NCBI RefSeq assembly: GCF_028372415.1
Contig: NC_092876.1
Span: 65,296,885-65,360,884, forward strand
Reading direction: 5' to 3'
DNA: 64,000 bases
DNA from: Notamacropus eugenii
Taxonomy: Eukaryota > Chordata > Mammalia > Diprotodontia > Macropodidae
The position numbers were made by a program, and so were the translations under genes. Below the pieces are notes generated by a model. It was not told where the DNA came from and ran no database searches. It was given only the letters and a program-made list of their open reading frames with translations. Numbering within the stretch: position 1 is the stretch's first letter; each line of letters begins with the position of its first letter. Shown one piece after another: positions 42,437-54,314 of the stretch.

Positions 42437-42760
42437 GTTTTTTTTTTTTTTGAAAGCACAACTCATTTAATTGCAGCCTTGTGAGAGCAAAAAAAAAAAA
42501 AAGCCTGCTGCGTAGGGCTGCCCAGAAGAGCCTGGGCCCAGATACTGTCCAAGTGGAGCAGCCACCCCTGGAGAAGAGGGAGATCTTAGTGCCCTACCTT
42601 CACAGCATTTGTATTCCAAGTGGGGAGCAGCCCCTGGGTCCTCTCCCCTTCTTAGCAGCCTTCTTTGTGTCCCCTGGATTCCTGAAGTGTTCATGCTGCT
42701 TGCTCAGCGGCCTGCACAGGGGCTTTCAGAAGACTCCAGTTACCAATACTCATTGATGGA
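42437..42760 (-). pseudogene. Possible processed retrocopy of an unknown mRNA
   Basis: On the minus strand the sequence ends CAATTAAATGAGTTGTGCTTTC then an A-run of about 15 (T-run at 42438-42452), like an mRNA 3' end with an ATTAAA signal 17 bases before poly-A. A second A-rich internal run (T-run on minus, 42488-42503) follows. The source gene is not recognised, and target-site duplications are not clear. It may instead be chance or an unlisted SINE. Confidence 0.3.
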
Positions 42761-42764
42761 GGGA

Positions 42765-43115
42765 GGACATTTATCTGGCATTTGTTGGGCAAGACACTAG
42801 GCACTCCCCTCCTACTTTTCCTCTTCCCCAAATTGTTGATTGTGTTGAACTAATTACTAATACTCTATAGTCAGGTTAGATTGTGACCTATTCACAGGGA
42901 GAAATCAGGTCAGTTAGAGGCCATAGAAGGCAGAGGTGAGGGTGGAATGGGTGGAAGGTGCAGATGTGGATGATGAAGTCAGTATGAAAGGGCTCTATCA
43001 CTTCTTATTAAGTACTTAAAAGTACTTTCCAAGGGAAGCTTCAGGAGAGAATAATTCACATTTTAGGATTACAGTTTGTTTGTCCCACCACTCCCTCTGT
43101 GTGTTATCATCCTGA
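42765..43115. other. Unique intron sequence
   Basis: Nothing recognised. Confidence 0.5.
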
Positions 43116-43119
43116 GTTT

Positions 43120-43300
43120 GACACTTGATTAACTGGGCTCTGGGCAAAGTCACTTTACCTCTCCCAGCCTCAGTTTCCTCATCTGAAAAATAATGGTTCC
43201 CCACCTCCCCCAGTTGTGAATATCAGAGGAGAGGCTGTTTATAAAGGGCTTAGCAGACTTACAGGGCCATAAAAATCTTTTCTTCAGCCTTTCTATCATT
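43120..43300 (+). mobile_element. MIR-type SINE
   Basis: GCTCTGGGCAAAGTCAC, CAGCCTCAGTTTCCTCATC, TTATAAAGGGCTTAGC. Confidence 0.7.
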
Positions 43301-43569
43301 CTCTTTTTACTCTATCTCACTGCCTTCTCCCTGCTTGGAGGGCATTAATCGGAGGCAAGATTCTTACTCAGGGATGATTTGTACTTTGAGGTCCCTTCAG
43401 ATGCCAGAGCTGGACTAACTCACCTTTTTGTGAAACTGACCAGGAAGCTCACTTGTACAGGTCACGTGTCACTGAGGTAGTATAGCAAATGTGGGGCGCG
43501 GCAGGGGAGGAAAGAGTCTGAATAGTGAATGGAAAATCTATCGATTGGATGGATGCTGAAGTAACTAAA

Positions 43570-43745
43570 TAGTTTTAAGTGGCATCTATTGGAGGACCAT
43601 AGATTTAGGGTTAGAAGGAATGTAAAAGGTCGAACTCTGGTACTTTATAAATGAGAACCCTTAGGCCTAGAGAGCTTCTGGGATTTCCCAATGTCGTGGG
43701 GTCAGCAGGGAGGGAAACTGGGATTTGAATCTGGGTAATTTGCTT
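43570..43745 (-). mobile_element. CORE-SINE
   Basis: GGACCATAGATTTAGGG, GAGAACCCTTAGGCCTAGAG, GGGATTTGAATCTGGG. Confidence 0.75.
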
Positions 43746-43794
43746 TGGGAAGACAGGTAAGGAGAGGAAGATTAACATGGAATTTTGCTAGAAT

Positions 43795-43880
43795 AGGAGA
43801 CTACTCCTTGAGAGCAGGGACTATTTTTTTTATCCTTGTATTTTCAGAGTCCAATCCATAGTAAGTGCTTAGTTTGGTTT
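43795..43880 (+). mobile_element. L2 LINE 3' tail
   Basis: CTACTCCTTGAGAGCAGGG, TCCATAGTAAGTGCTTAG. Confidence 0.65.
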
Positions 43881-43979
43881 GGATTATATTAAAAAACAAA
43901 GGCATGATATTGGGAATTTTTTTTTTTGACACCCTTTTTACCCAAAGAAGAAAGAGCTGACCTAGGCATCCAGAGACCT

Positions 43980-44160
43980 GGGTGAGAGTCCTGGCCAGGT
44001 AGTTAGCTGCAGGAGGAAGGAGCATAGGGATTCTCTAATCTAACTCCCTTATTTTACAGGTTATGAAACTGAGATCCAGCCAGTTGAGCTGAGTCCCCCA
44101 AGGTGATAGAGATAGTGACAGATTGCAGTCCAGGTCACTGACCCTAAAAAGTCATGTGCT
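43980..44160 (-). mobile_element. CORE-SINE remnant
   Basis: ATTCTCTAATCTAACTCCC, GGTTATGAAACTGAGATCC, CCCCCAAGGTGATAGAG. Confidence 0.6.
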
Positions 44161-44164
44161 TTCT

Positions 44165-45235
44165 TCTGCTCACCTACCTCCTAGGCTTCAGTTTCCTTGT
44201 GCATAAACAAGGGCCTTGAATGACATAGTTGTCTCTGTGATCCCTTCTTCCTCAGATGACAGATGAATCTAAGCTAGTAATGCCAGAAATGCAGAAGGGA
44301 TGCCCAGTATTGCTGCCCATACTCTTAGAATTCTGAGTCCATGAGGGCAAACAGACTTTCTTGGTTTCTTTTCCCCCAATTTAATTATGGGTAGCTTTAA
44401 TTAAAAACAAAACAAAACTTTTTTGATCCCACTCTAATTTCATTGGTGTAGGAGACTCTTCTCTGGTCATGACATTCACACCTGAGAGGCTTAGGGTTGG
44501 CCAGGACACTCAACAGGTTAAGTGACCTCCCTAGGGTTCTGCAGCCAGCATGTATCAAAAACCTGTTATCTCTGCCCTCCACGCTCCTGCAGCTGATGCC
44601 TCTTGGCAGTTGGACTGACTCACCTTTTAATGACTGTGTTACATATTGGCTCGTCATATCTGGCTTTCTCTGGAAAAATAATGGCATATTCTCCTCTGCT
44701 TTCTAGCCTGGGAACAGATATGTAGTACTAATTGAGAGTTTACTCAAAATATTTAAGGGCTTCTCCAGGTGGGAGAGAATGGTGAAAAGTAGCCAGCATA
44801 GGAGAGGAGGGAAGTTCTTGATTAGATGTGGTGTGGGGGCCATCCAGCACATGAGCTCTTCCTCCTTTCCTCCCCCACTGTTTTGGGTTTTGTGCAGTAG
44901 ACTTGGATATTTTCCGTGTTGGACATCCTAACAAGCCAGAAAGGCCACTGACCTGACTTGTTCTTTTCAAGAAAGGGATAAATTTACTTATTTCGTGAAA
45001 TCTGGCAGCACCCAACACGGCTGCCAGCTGTGGGGGATGGACATTGAGACACTGGTTGAAATTCAGGAAGAGCTGGAGGTGTCAGTCCAGCCAGGCTCTG
45101 TCCAGGTTCTCCTCAAATTGTCATTTTGTGTCTTTTTTTATGTTAATTGTGCTCATTATTTTGTGTGCGCTTGTTTTAGTTCTCCTTACTGTGCTGTGAG
45201 TGCAGTCAGGAAGGGATGGCTAGCATTGTGTCAGT
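44165..45235. other. Mostly unique intron sequence
   Basis: One short antisense SINE trace lies near 44510-44590 (AGGTTAAGTGACCTCCC). No gene. Confidence 0.5.
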
Positions 45236-45239
45236 GATT

Positions 45240-45375
45240 TCCAGCTTTGTTTCTTCCGTCCACCTGTATACAGTGAACGATTAATAAGTGTTTGAATTTA
45301 ATTTGAACCAACAAGCACAGGGATCACCCTAACACCTGGAGTATAGTAAGTGCTTAACAAATGGTTCTTGAATTA
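45240..45375 (+). mobile_element. L2 LINE tail traces
   Basis: Two successive tail-like pieces end ATTAATAAGTGTTTG and AAGTGCTTAACAAATGG. Confidence 0.55.
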
Positions 45376-45379
45376 TTTA

Positions 45380-46025
45380 TAGCCGTGAGAGTTCACCCAT
45401 TGGAATGAGGAGACAAAAAATCTCTTTTCTCAAGTAACTTTAACTGGGCATTTTCCTTTTTTATCCAATCAATTGATTATTCCACCAGGAATTTCACAGT
45501 CTCTTTTTAAAGATGAAGATTGCATATGAAGTCGAGGTGTAGTTCCAGCCTCACTGGGTGGGCTTTCATTTGGTCTTTGTGTTTTCTGGCCCTTGGGCGC
45601 GTGGCCACCGCGTCCATTTTGGATTGGCAGGACTTTCTAGGCCATCTGAGGCCATCTGAGCCCATCCGGACTGGAGACTGGCATTGTCCTGACAAATGGC
45701 CCTCCAGCTTTTGTCTGAAGACCTCCTGGTTCTCTGTTCTTTCCCACCTGAATTAAAACACTTTGCTTTTCTGATGTTTAACTGTCTGTGAAAATGAAAA
45801 TAACAGCGTGAAAGATGATTGACATCTTTCCTCATTGTCCTAGGAGAAGAGAGAGGTAAAGGAGTTTAGGATTGCTTTTTAGTTAAGGCATTTGTTTACA
45901 GGCACGTTCTTCTTTCTTTGGGCAGCACAATTTCAGTCCGGGGAAAACAAAGCACATAATGTCCTTTAAAAAAAGTAGACGGCGTAATGGCATAGCACAG
46001 GGGTACCAACCCTAAATGTCCGGCT
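45380..46025. other. Unique intron sequence
   Basis: Includes a short local duplication at 45638-45662 (GGCCATCTGA twice). No coding evidence. Confidence 0.5.
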
Positions 46026-46029
46026 TTGC

Positions 46030-46150
46030 AAGATCGCAGATCTCGAGCTGGGAGGAACTTGAGAGACCTTGGAATCCAAACCCTTCATTTTACAGTGAAG
46101 AGCAGTTTTACTTCAGTGGTGCCAAGCCAAGTTACAGGCTTTGATTTTTT
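46030..46150 (-). mobile_element. CORE-SINE remnant
   Basis: TCGAGCTGGGAGGAACTTG, GGAATCCAAACCCTTC, ATTTTACAGTGAAGAG. Confidence 0.65.
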
Positions 46151-46339
46151 TTAAGCCCCATTTTGTCTACCAGGCATCATTTTCATAGGTTGCCATGTAC
46201 AAAAACAAAAACAAATTTCCTGGTAGCCAGCCTTTTGGCTCAACTCATCCTCTGCCTTCTGTAGGAGACTGTCCTATCTGAGATCACTTTCCATTTACTC
46301 TGTCTATACCTTGACTGGCCTGATTATTTACATGGTGTC

Positions 46340-46465
46340 TGCCCTTACAGGGTTAGGGCCTTGAAGGTAGGAACTCTTTTTTGCCTTTTTTCCATGTTCT
46401 CATGGCTCAGTAGAGTTTGTGGCTTTCATTAGATCATTAATAAATGCTTGTTGATAATGAACTTC
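46340..46465 (+). mobile_element. L2 LINE 3' tail
   Basis: GCCTTGAAGGTAGGAACTC, ATCATTAATAAATGCTTGTTG. Confidence 0.65.
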
Positions 46466-46469
46466 TCCA

Positions 46470-47930
46470 TCAGAGGTTGTCTGGGCATATACTTGGGCCC
46501 TTTCCCTTTGGTACAATTGACAATAGTGAGGGCTTCACTGGCCGAACCTTTGAAGGTCAGTCCAGGGTCACCTCTGTCCCCTTTTCCAGTCTGGTTTTGA
46601 GGGTTGTAATCTACCAAGTCTAAGCAGCTGCCTCCACTGATGAAATGAATCTGTCAGATGTGGACCGGTATACTTCAGTGCAGGGTGATCTGCCCCATGG
46701 CAGAGGTGGCAAACCACCCAAGTGTTCTCTTTACCAACCTTGTTCATTTTATTTTGTTTCATTTTGGGGGAGGGGGAAGGAGAGGAGACAAACTGTTGGT
46801 CCTCTGCCATTTCTAGTTTTAGGAAGTTGCCCTGAGAAGGGTGAAGACTTGCTTGGGGTGATAGTACCCTAGTTTGAAAGAGTCTGGACTCAAATCTGTT
46901 GGTGATTTCCTCCCAGTAGGGAGCTTTTATCGAGGAACTACCTCTGCCAACCCCTCCCTGCCCCCAGTCAGTAATATAAAATGGACCAGGGTCTTGAAGG
47001 ATGAGAACAACTGAGTGGTTCACAATCTCTGGGGAGGCAGGGGGAGTACTCACCGAGGAGAGCCTGGAGCCCCCGGAGTTCTGAAGGACATAGGCCCACA
47101 TCTGACAGCCTCCCTCTGACTCTAAAAGCCATGCCAGGGAAGCTCAGAATCTTCTTTTCTATTTAATCTGGGCTGAGTCTGCAAAGTGGGGCCCCAAGGT
47201 GAGGAAGAGAGGAGGTAGGGAAGCCCAGGTATGGGGACCATTTCTAAGAGCTAGGGAGTTTTTGTTTTGAGTCAAAATTCTCTTAACTCCTATCGTCAGG
47301 TTCTGGGGCCAAGGAGAACGGATTCTGTCCCTCCTGTCCTGCAGCTAGCTCTTCAGATACTGAACCACAGCTATCATCTCTGCATTATTTTCTTCTTCAA
47401 GCTCCCCCTGTCATTTCCTTCAGCTGATACTTTTAGGGCCTGTTCTCTGGGCCTCTGTCCTTCCTGGTTGCCCTCATCTAGACAGACCCCACCTTGTTGA
47501 CATCCGTTGTCCTGATGACCTGAACCAGACAGCTTCCTTTCACTGTGGATTTGGTTCTTAGTTTTCTCCAAGTGTGGCTTACCTTGACTTCTAGATTGAA
47601 TCTGACCAGAGGTGGGGCCTTTGAATGAAGCCTAGGACAGCTGCCACGCAGTGATATGTTTTCAGCTTGCCCAGCCTGCCTCATTTACCTTTTGAAGGGT
47701 TTCCTTGAGTGGAATGTTGGGAAGGCTCATTTCCTCTTGTTTGCTGTGAGGTAAACTAGGGAATGTTTGCTCCTCGGTCTCTGAATTTCTCAGGGGTGCC
47801 ATGAAAGCATAACCACACTTCTTTTTCCTGATTCTGTGCCCAGCATTGCCTCTTCTTCACATCCAGGTATCCTGGACCAGTGAAGGACATGGTAACTTTA
47901 AGGGGGTGGGGGGAGTAGTATGGCTAGAAA
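46470..47930. other. Mostly unique intron sequence
   Basis: About 1.5 kb with no named repeat. 47380-47500 could be a decayed CR1-like piece. A 177-codon minus-strand open frame (46568-47101) has no recognised motif. Confidence 0.45.
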
Positions 47931-47989
47931 ACATCAACTGAATGGAAATGACTTATCCAAGGCTATAGGGCTAGCAAGTAACAGAATGA

Positions 47990-48740
47990 GAATTTCAACA
48001 GAGGTCATCAGTTTAAATTGCATAAAGTAAAAGTTTAGCCTTGTGCCAGAAACAGCTGACAAAACCTACCCTCTCTTCGCCTCCCCATCGTGAAGCGTAG
48101 TGTGAACCTCAAAGGAAGGGGAATTGTGGCTTGATGAATCTGCTGTCGTCTTAGCATTTATCACAGGTAACATCCTGGCCTGATGCTCCTGGATTTAAAA
48201 CGTAAGAGCCCTCACTAGTATAGAACCCAAACTCATTTATTAACTTTGTTTCATTGTTGAAAGCATGGCCTCATGCTGCTGTGGGTAGGGCTCCTTCCAG
48301 ACCCTGTCTGCTTTCTTCTGAAGTTGGTGCCAGACTGTGCTCTTGAAGATAAGGTTATCATGGAACAAGGGCATGACACAGCCTTTTCTCTGGGAGGCTC
48401 TTAGTTGAAGGATAATCTTCTAAGAATGATGTTTTTCTGTACCTCAGAAATGACGCTTGATCGTGGGTAAAATGAATCTGTTTGACATGCCTTCCTATGA
48501 TCTGTGTTGTCTTATTTGCCGGCACCTTGGAAGACTTCTGATGTTTCTGGTGCCTGTTCTTCCTGCCTCCTTTTTCAACTGGGAGTTATCACTGTCATCA
48601 TATTAATAATTAATAATTATATAGTGCTTTCAGATGCACATAGAGGTCATCAATTTAAATTGCAGGAAGACCCGAACTCAGAATTTGGCCTTTGTGCCAA
48701 AAACAATTGACAAAACCTACTTTTTCTTCCCTAGTCTAAC
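47990..48740. repeat. Pair of ~80-bp duplicated segments, 640 bp apart
   Basis: 48001-48080 and 48643-48722 share AGAGGTCATCA/TTTAAATTGCA and, further on, TTTGTGCC/CTTGTGCC followed by GACAAAACCTAC. They may be an old unnamed repeat or a local duplication with decay. Confidence 0.55.
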
Positions 48741-48904
48741 CCTCCCCAAGAAACCTCTCTCAGAAAATGGAGTGACTGGCCAAAAATAACGTACGGTAGG
48801 ACCAAGACTTGCTTTGAAAGCCCTGGAGAAATGGCAGTTATCATCTTGCCCCAAGAATTTCCTGATAACTACTGCAGGGCTAGAATTGCCATCTTGGAGA
48901 GCTG

Positions 48905-49600
48905 GAAGAGACCTCGGAGATCACTTAATGTGGACTGTCAGGGAACTTTGCCTATCCATGTACCACAGAGGGAAGCAGGGGCAGGAGATCATTTAACGTG
49001 GACTGTCAGGGAACTCTGCCTATCCATGTACCACAGAGGGAAGCAGGGGCAGGAGATCATTTAACGTGGACTGTCAGGGAACTCTGCCTATCCATGTACC
49101 ACAGAGGGAAGCAGGGGCAGGAGATCATTTAACGTGGACTGTCAGGGAACTCTGCCTGTCCATGTACCACAGAGGGAAGCAGGGGCAGGAGATCATTTAA
49201 CGTGGACTGTCAGGGAACTCTGCCTATCTATGTACCACAGAGGGAAGCAGGGGCAGGAGATCATTTAACGTGGACTGTCAGGGAACTCTGCCTATCCATG
49301 TACCACAGAGGGAAGCAGGGGCAGGAGATCATTTAACGTGGACTGTCAGGGAACTCTGCCTATCCATGTACCACAGAGGGAAGCAGGAGCAGGACATCAT
49401 TTAACGTGGACTGTCAGGGAACTCTGCCTACCCATGTACCACAGAGGGAAACAGGGGCAGGAGATCATTTAACGTGGACTGTCAGGGAACTCTGCCTATC
49501 TATGTACCACAGAGGGAAGCAGGGGCAGGAGATCATTTAACGTGGACTGTCAGGGAACTCCGTCTAACCGTGTACCACAGAGGGAAGCAGGGGCAGGGAA
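48905..49600 (+). repeat. 68-bp minisatellite, ten units, in CLIC4 intron 1
   Basis: GACTGTCAGGGAAC recurs exactly every 68 bases from 48933 to 49545 (ten starts). Units are nearly identical; the last and first are the most diverged. The first unit joins SINE-like text (GAGCTGGAAGAGACCTCGG, then AGATCACTTAATG), suggesting a CORE-SINE origin. 68 is not a multiple of three, so the open frames seen here carry no meaning. Confidence 0.97.
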
Positions 49601-49639
49601 TGAAAGATGAGGACAGCTCATTCATCTCCCTCAGCATTT

Positions 49640-49730
49640 CTTTAGCACTTGGATGCCAGGCACCATGGTAGGCCCCAGAGATACAGTAGCCAAACAGTGC
49701 CCACCCTAAGGCATTTTTAAAAAAATCTAG
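49640..49730 (-). mobile_element. L2 LINE 3' fragment
   Basis: TTTAGCACTTGGATGCCAGGC, GAGATACAGTAGCC, ACAGTGCCCACCCTAAGGC. Confidence 0.6.
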
Positions 49731-49734
49731 TAGA

Positions 49735-50315
49735 AGCCTCTGAGAGTGATGAGTCAGGGGGTGAATGCTGGGCAGGAGCTGAGGCTGGTGAGGAGAGCTC
49801 AGCAGGGCCAGAAGGGATTTTCTAAAGCTCTGTTGGGGGCCAGAGGACCGAAGGAGGAAGACATAACTGCCAATAGAATCAAGGCCCAGCTGCTGACCTC
49901 TTACTCTGAATCTGGCTTCTTTGCCAAGGAGAGTGATCTTTGGACCAGAAAGGGCAAACCAAATGGCTGATTGGGAATTTTGATGCCCAAGAGAAGTGAG
50001 GAGGGATAGTAGTGGGAGACTTTATAGCCTTTGATGAGTTAGTCATGTGGCCAGGGTGAACTACACCAAAAGAACTGGTGGACATAATTTCTGAGTCGTT
50101 CACTCTTGGCTCTCTGAAAAACTGGAGAATGGCAAAGGTGCTTTTGATGGGTATCCAGGCCTAATTTTCAAAAAAGGGGAAAAAATGGAATCTCAAATAG
50201 ACCTTTGAGTTCTTCTGAGTCTATCAGGCCTCATCAGAGTCCAGCTCTGATTTCTCATTAGTATGAAGGTTTACGTTGGGTTATTGAAGGCCATACTAAC
50301 AGATTGTCATAGGAA
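49735..50315. other. Unique intron sequence
   Basis: Nothing recognised. Confidence 0.5.
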
Positions 50316-50319
50316 AGGG

Positions 50320-50590
50320 AAGGGGATAAGTATGTGTATAGTGCTTACTGTGTGCCAGGCACTGTGATAAATACCTTAAAAAATATTCTCTCATTTGATC
50401 TTCACAACAGCCCTGTGAAATAGGTACTTTTGTTATCCCTACTTTACAGTTGAGGAAACTGAGGCAAGTGGAAGTTAAGTGACTTGCCCAGGGTAACACA
50501 GCTTGTAAGTATCTCAGGCTGGCTTTAAGCTCAGGTCTTCTCCTTCTAAGCTCAGAATTGTATCCACTGCACCATTTAGCTACTCCTTTG
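50320..50590 (-). mobile_element. MIR/THER-type CORE-SINE
   Basis: GTGCTTACTGTGTGCCAGGC, ATTTGATCTTCACAACAGCC, TTACAGTTGAGGAAACTGAGG, CTTGCCCAGGGTAACACAGC, GTATCCACTGCACCATTTAGC. Confidence 0.9.
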
Positions 50591-50594
50591 AGTA

Positions 50595-52475
50595 GGAGCA
50601 TGCCACCAAATTGTTTTCTAAGGACCATTCCAGCGTAGTACAGAGAGGCATCTGACCAGGAAGTTGGCCACTTGGATGAATCCTTTAGGCTTGTCAACTC
50701 AGGAAATACAGAGAAATCCAAAATAGCCTCTAACCCTTTGTGGCTTTTGGCTGGTAGGCAGTAGGTGCTAAGAACCACTTAGTGTGAAGTTTAGACTCTC
50801 CACAGACGTTCCACTTTGCACTTGCTACTCTAAATGTGAGATTCCTTTTTCAGTGACCAGTTTGTAGATGTGGAACTGGAGCATGACAGAGAAAAGATGC
50901 CCCCAAAATCTCAACAGGTTTGAATGCTGGCCTGAAGATAGAGATAAATGTAGATACACAGTTGTGTTCACAAAACCAACTCTCCAAGTACAAGGTAGGG
51001 AAGACACCACTGGACAGTAGGTCATCTGAAAAAAGATGTGTCCATCTGAGTGGCCTGCAGGCTCAACGTGTAGGTAATAGTGTTCACTCTCAAGTGTAAG
51101 CCTGCTGGACTCTGTTCTGGACTGTAGCTTGGCCAAGGTCACCTAGCTTTAGGGCCAGATCTTGAACCCAGGTCCCTTGGCTCCCAAGCTGGTGTGCTTT
51201 CTACTGTTTCTGCTGTGTCCTGCTACCTCAAACTGTGTTCCCTTTTGCCCATTCATTATTAGCACTCTGAACCTCAGGTGGAGGTTAAGAAGGGGAAGTC
51301 TACCTGCTTTATTTAGAACGGATGGATTCCACTTTAACTTGCACATTTTCGCTGCATTCCTCACTAAGTGAGGTAGTCACAGAGGTCAGGGCAGAGTTTC
51401 TTTTAATGGTATCATTCCAGTGAGGGTTGGGAGAAAGGGAGAAATCTGCTTGAATGTTGCCAGTAACTTCATTTTGTGTTAGAAGCCAAAGCAAACAGCT
51501 GAACAGGAATTGCATGGTGATTTGTACAGTCTAAATGATGGATGAATGTTTGTCTTAATGGGTCTTGATTCTAGCCCAAAGGTTCTCAAAGGGAACCTCT
51601 TTTTCTGGTTATCCAGATTATCCTCCAAGCTTTGACAATAAGCAAGTGACCGATGTGCTCACTTGTGCCCTGGTACCTCCCTTTTCCTCCAAGCTCAGAG
51701 AACCCCAAAGTCAGCACAATCTTCCGCTGCATTAATGCAGGTGGAAGGAGGAAGGTGATGGTCTTAGTCAGACCTTACTGGGAGCAGCATTTACAGATGG
51801 TAGCAGCATTAGCAAAGGATGGCTGGAATTGAGAGAACAGTTGGAACAGCATTCTTGAGAAAATCGGTTGGAATCTCTGGGAACGTCAGCCTAGGGAAAG
51901 AAAACCATGAGGGGAGGCTGCATTGTTGTCTGCAGGTGTTTGGAGAGCTGCTGTGCAGGACAAGGGTTAGCTTGGCCCCGGTGGTTAAAACTAATAGAAG
52001 GGAGCTGTAGAGAGGCCGATTTAAGCCCAGTGTAGGGGCAAATCCAGCAGCCTTTTATGACAATTAGACAATTAGAGCTGACCAAAGTAGGATGGTTCTT
52101 ATCACTGAAGGTTTTCAAGAGGAGGCAGAGTGAAGTACTAATCAGGTTTGGGAAAGGAGGGCATACACAATATACATACATACATGTAACATGTAGTGAA
52201 TATATGCATACATGTATGTGTGTATCTATATCTTTATGTAAAGTAGGTGAACTCCCAGGTGCCTTTCAATTCTGAGATTTCTGACTTGTTTCTGATAGTA
52301 GGAATTATATCAGCCATTCCCTCTTACCAGGGCATGGTGGCAACTTCCTCTGAATGGTCAGTAGAGGACCCTGGTCCTAGAACTTTGCTCTTTTAGGGGT
52401 ACTGATGGATGCCAGTATTTTTTGTTTTAAGAAAAGCAAAAATAAAGCACCTTATGAGTTCAAAAAAAAGAATTA
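50595..52475. other. Mostly unique intron sequence
   Basis: About 1.9 kb. A short antisense MIR trace lies near 51125-51200 (GGCCAAGGTCACCTAGC). A TACA/TATG simple repeat lies at 52165-52225. No coding evidence. Confidence 0.5.
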
Positions 52476-52479
52476 TTCT

Positions 52480-53240
52480 CAACTAAGGGAATCAGAGCAT
52501 TCTTCATGGAGGATGTGGCATTGAGTTGAGTCCTGAAGAATGAGGACAGTTTAACAGAATTGGAAGGTGAATGTTTCAGGCATAGCTAAATAATATAAGC
52601 AAAGGTTTGGTGGCAGGAAATGACAGGATGTAAGAGGGATGAATAGTAAGCTGAGTCTAGCTGGAGCATGAGTTCACAATGTAGTGTGGAGGGGGCTATG
52701 AGATGGGCCACAAAAGGCAGGGTACATCAGTTTTTGGAAGGCCCGATATGGCAGCTAAGGACAAGCATGATCTCATTTGTGATTCAATATCTGCATAAGA
52801 AATGATTTTTATTAAGAAATAAGAATGTGAAACAGAAATCTGGTTGTGGCGTGAAGCTGGCATTGGCGTGAGGGAGAGATGGGGGAGAGAGGGGGTAGGC
52901 TGACCAGTTAGAAGGCTTCTGTGATAGTTGAGTGGTCTAGACAGATAATAATGGGAGAAGTTGAGCTAGAAAGGAGGAGGGATGTGTGAAGGAGAACATT
53001 TTCAGACGTTGTGATCACCATGGTCTTGCTTGGAGTGGGAGGTGAGGAGGGGCAAGGAGCCAAAGGTACATCAGGTGTGAACAGGCGAATGCTGTTGCTG
53101 TTGAGAAAACTAGGAAAAACCAAAGGAGGAGTGACTTTTAGAGTTGAGAAGCTCGTGGTATATTTAGTGTTTGAACACCTGCCAGGTGGCTCTCAGATGG
53201 CTGGGTGTAGATTTGGGAGATACAGACTTAGGTGTTTCCA
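52480..53240 (-). mobile_element. L2 LINE fragment
   Basis: GAATGTTTCAGGCATAGC, AAAGGTTTGGTGGCAGG, CCAGTTAGAAGGCTTCTGTG, AGTTGAGTGGTCTAGAC: antisense L2 order. Confidence 0.65.
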
Positions 53241-53244
53241 ATGT

Positions 53245-54180
53245 GAAGTAATGTTTGTGATCCCTGTGTAAACACCTTACATTGTCAAGATTAGGGATCT
53301 AGATTGAAAATTATTATACAAACTTGCTGGTTGTTCCTTTCTCTGGCAAACTGGATCTGGCACTAGGTAATGATTCATGAGGGTATCACAGGCCTGTAGG
53401 AGAGTGTCCCAGTGAAGCGAAGGTTATCTTGGGGTTGGGCTGGTACTCACTTTACCTGCATCCCACCTGTGTGTGGGATGACCCAGGAGAGGGTTCCCCA
53501 GAAGATATTTTTGTTGCTCTATCACAGCTCTGAGGGTTCTTTTAGCCTGCAGCTAGAAGTGAGTGGGGAGCTTCCTCTACTCTGAATTGGAACAGATTGG
53601 AAGGCTCAGCCCAGATAAATTCCTGGTTTAGTCTTGTACGTAGTATTGCTGACATGTGGTTTGTAAACCCTGACGCATCCAGTGCTTATTAGGTTGCTTA
53701 GGAAAGCAAAGGTAGGTTGGAGTCTGCAGTCTCCCCTCCGAGGTCAGCTGCCTGGATGGCTTCTTGAGACCTGGTATAGCAAGAGATGAAAACATCAATG
53801 TTAGTAAGCAGTTCAGTCAGCACGGTAGCAATTTCCTCATGATGAAAGAATGAGAGAGAGAAAGCCGGCTTGTTCAGGCCTGTCCAGCGGCTTGCTTGTA
53901 GCATTTTGGAGGAATAACCGCTCACCTGTCTGTCAGATTTGATTGTTCACAAAAGAGCATTTCTGTCCCCCTTCTGAGGTATGAGTGCATTTTATAGGTG
54001 GAGATTTTATAGGGGTCCTAATCCCAAGGCCAGTGTCCTTTTCATGCATTCTGCCTCTCCTTTTATCAGCTGTACCTGTCTTCCTGCTGTGTGTTTGGCC
54101 AATCTTGGGGGCCCCAAGAGGTGGGGGCTTGAATCTCGGCTGTCTTATTTATTAGTCCTCTCTCTGAACTTCTGTTTTCT
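53245..54180. other. Unique intron sequence
   Basis: Nothing recognised. Confidence 0.5.
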
Positions 54181-54184
54181 CATC

Positions 54185-54310
54185 ATTAAAACTAAGTGAG
54201 CTCCTTGGCTGACCTATCACTCAGGGTTTTTAGTGGGGCCAAATGAGATAGCCTATTGAAAACATTTTGTGAACCTTAACATGCCATATAAAAGTGAGTA
54301 TCACAGTGAT
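54185..54310 (+). mobile_element. MIR tail fragment
   Basis: GGCCAAATGAGATAGCC, TTGTGAACCTTAACATGCC, ATATAAAAGTGAG. Confidence 0.65.
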
Positions 54311-54314
54311 AAGG

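Noticed and set aside
48814..49671. Open frames with repeated REAGAGDHLTWTVRELCLSM
   Set aside because: They are the 68-bp minisatellite translated; 68 is not a multiple of three, so frames change each unit.
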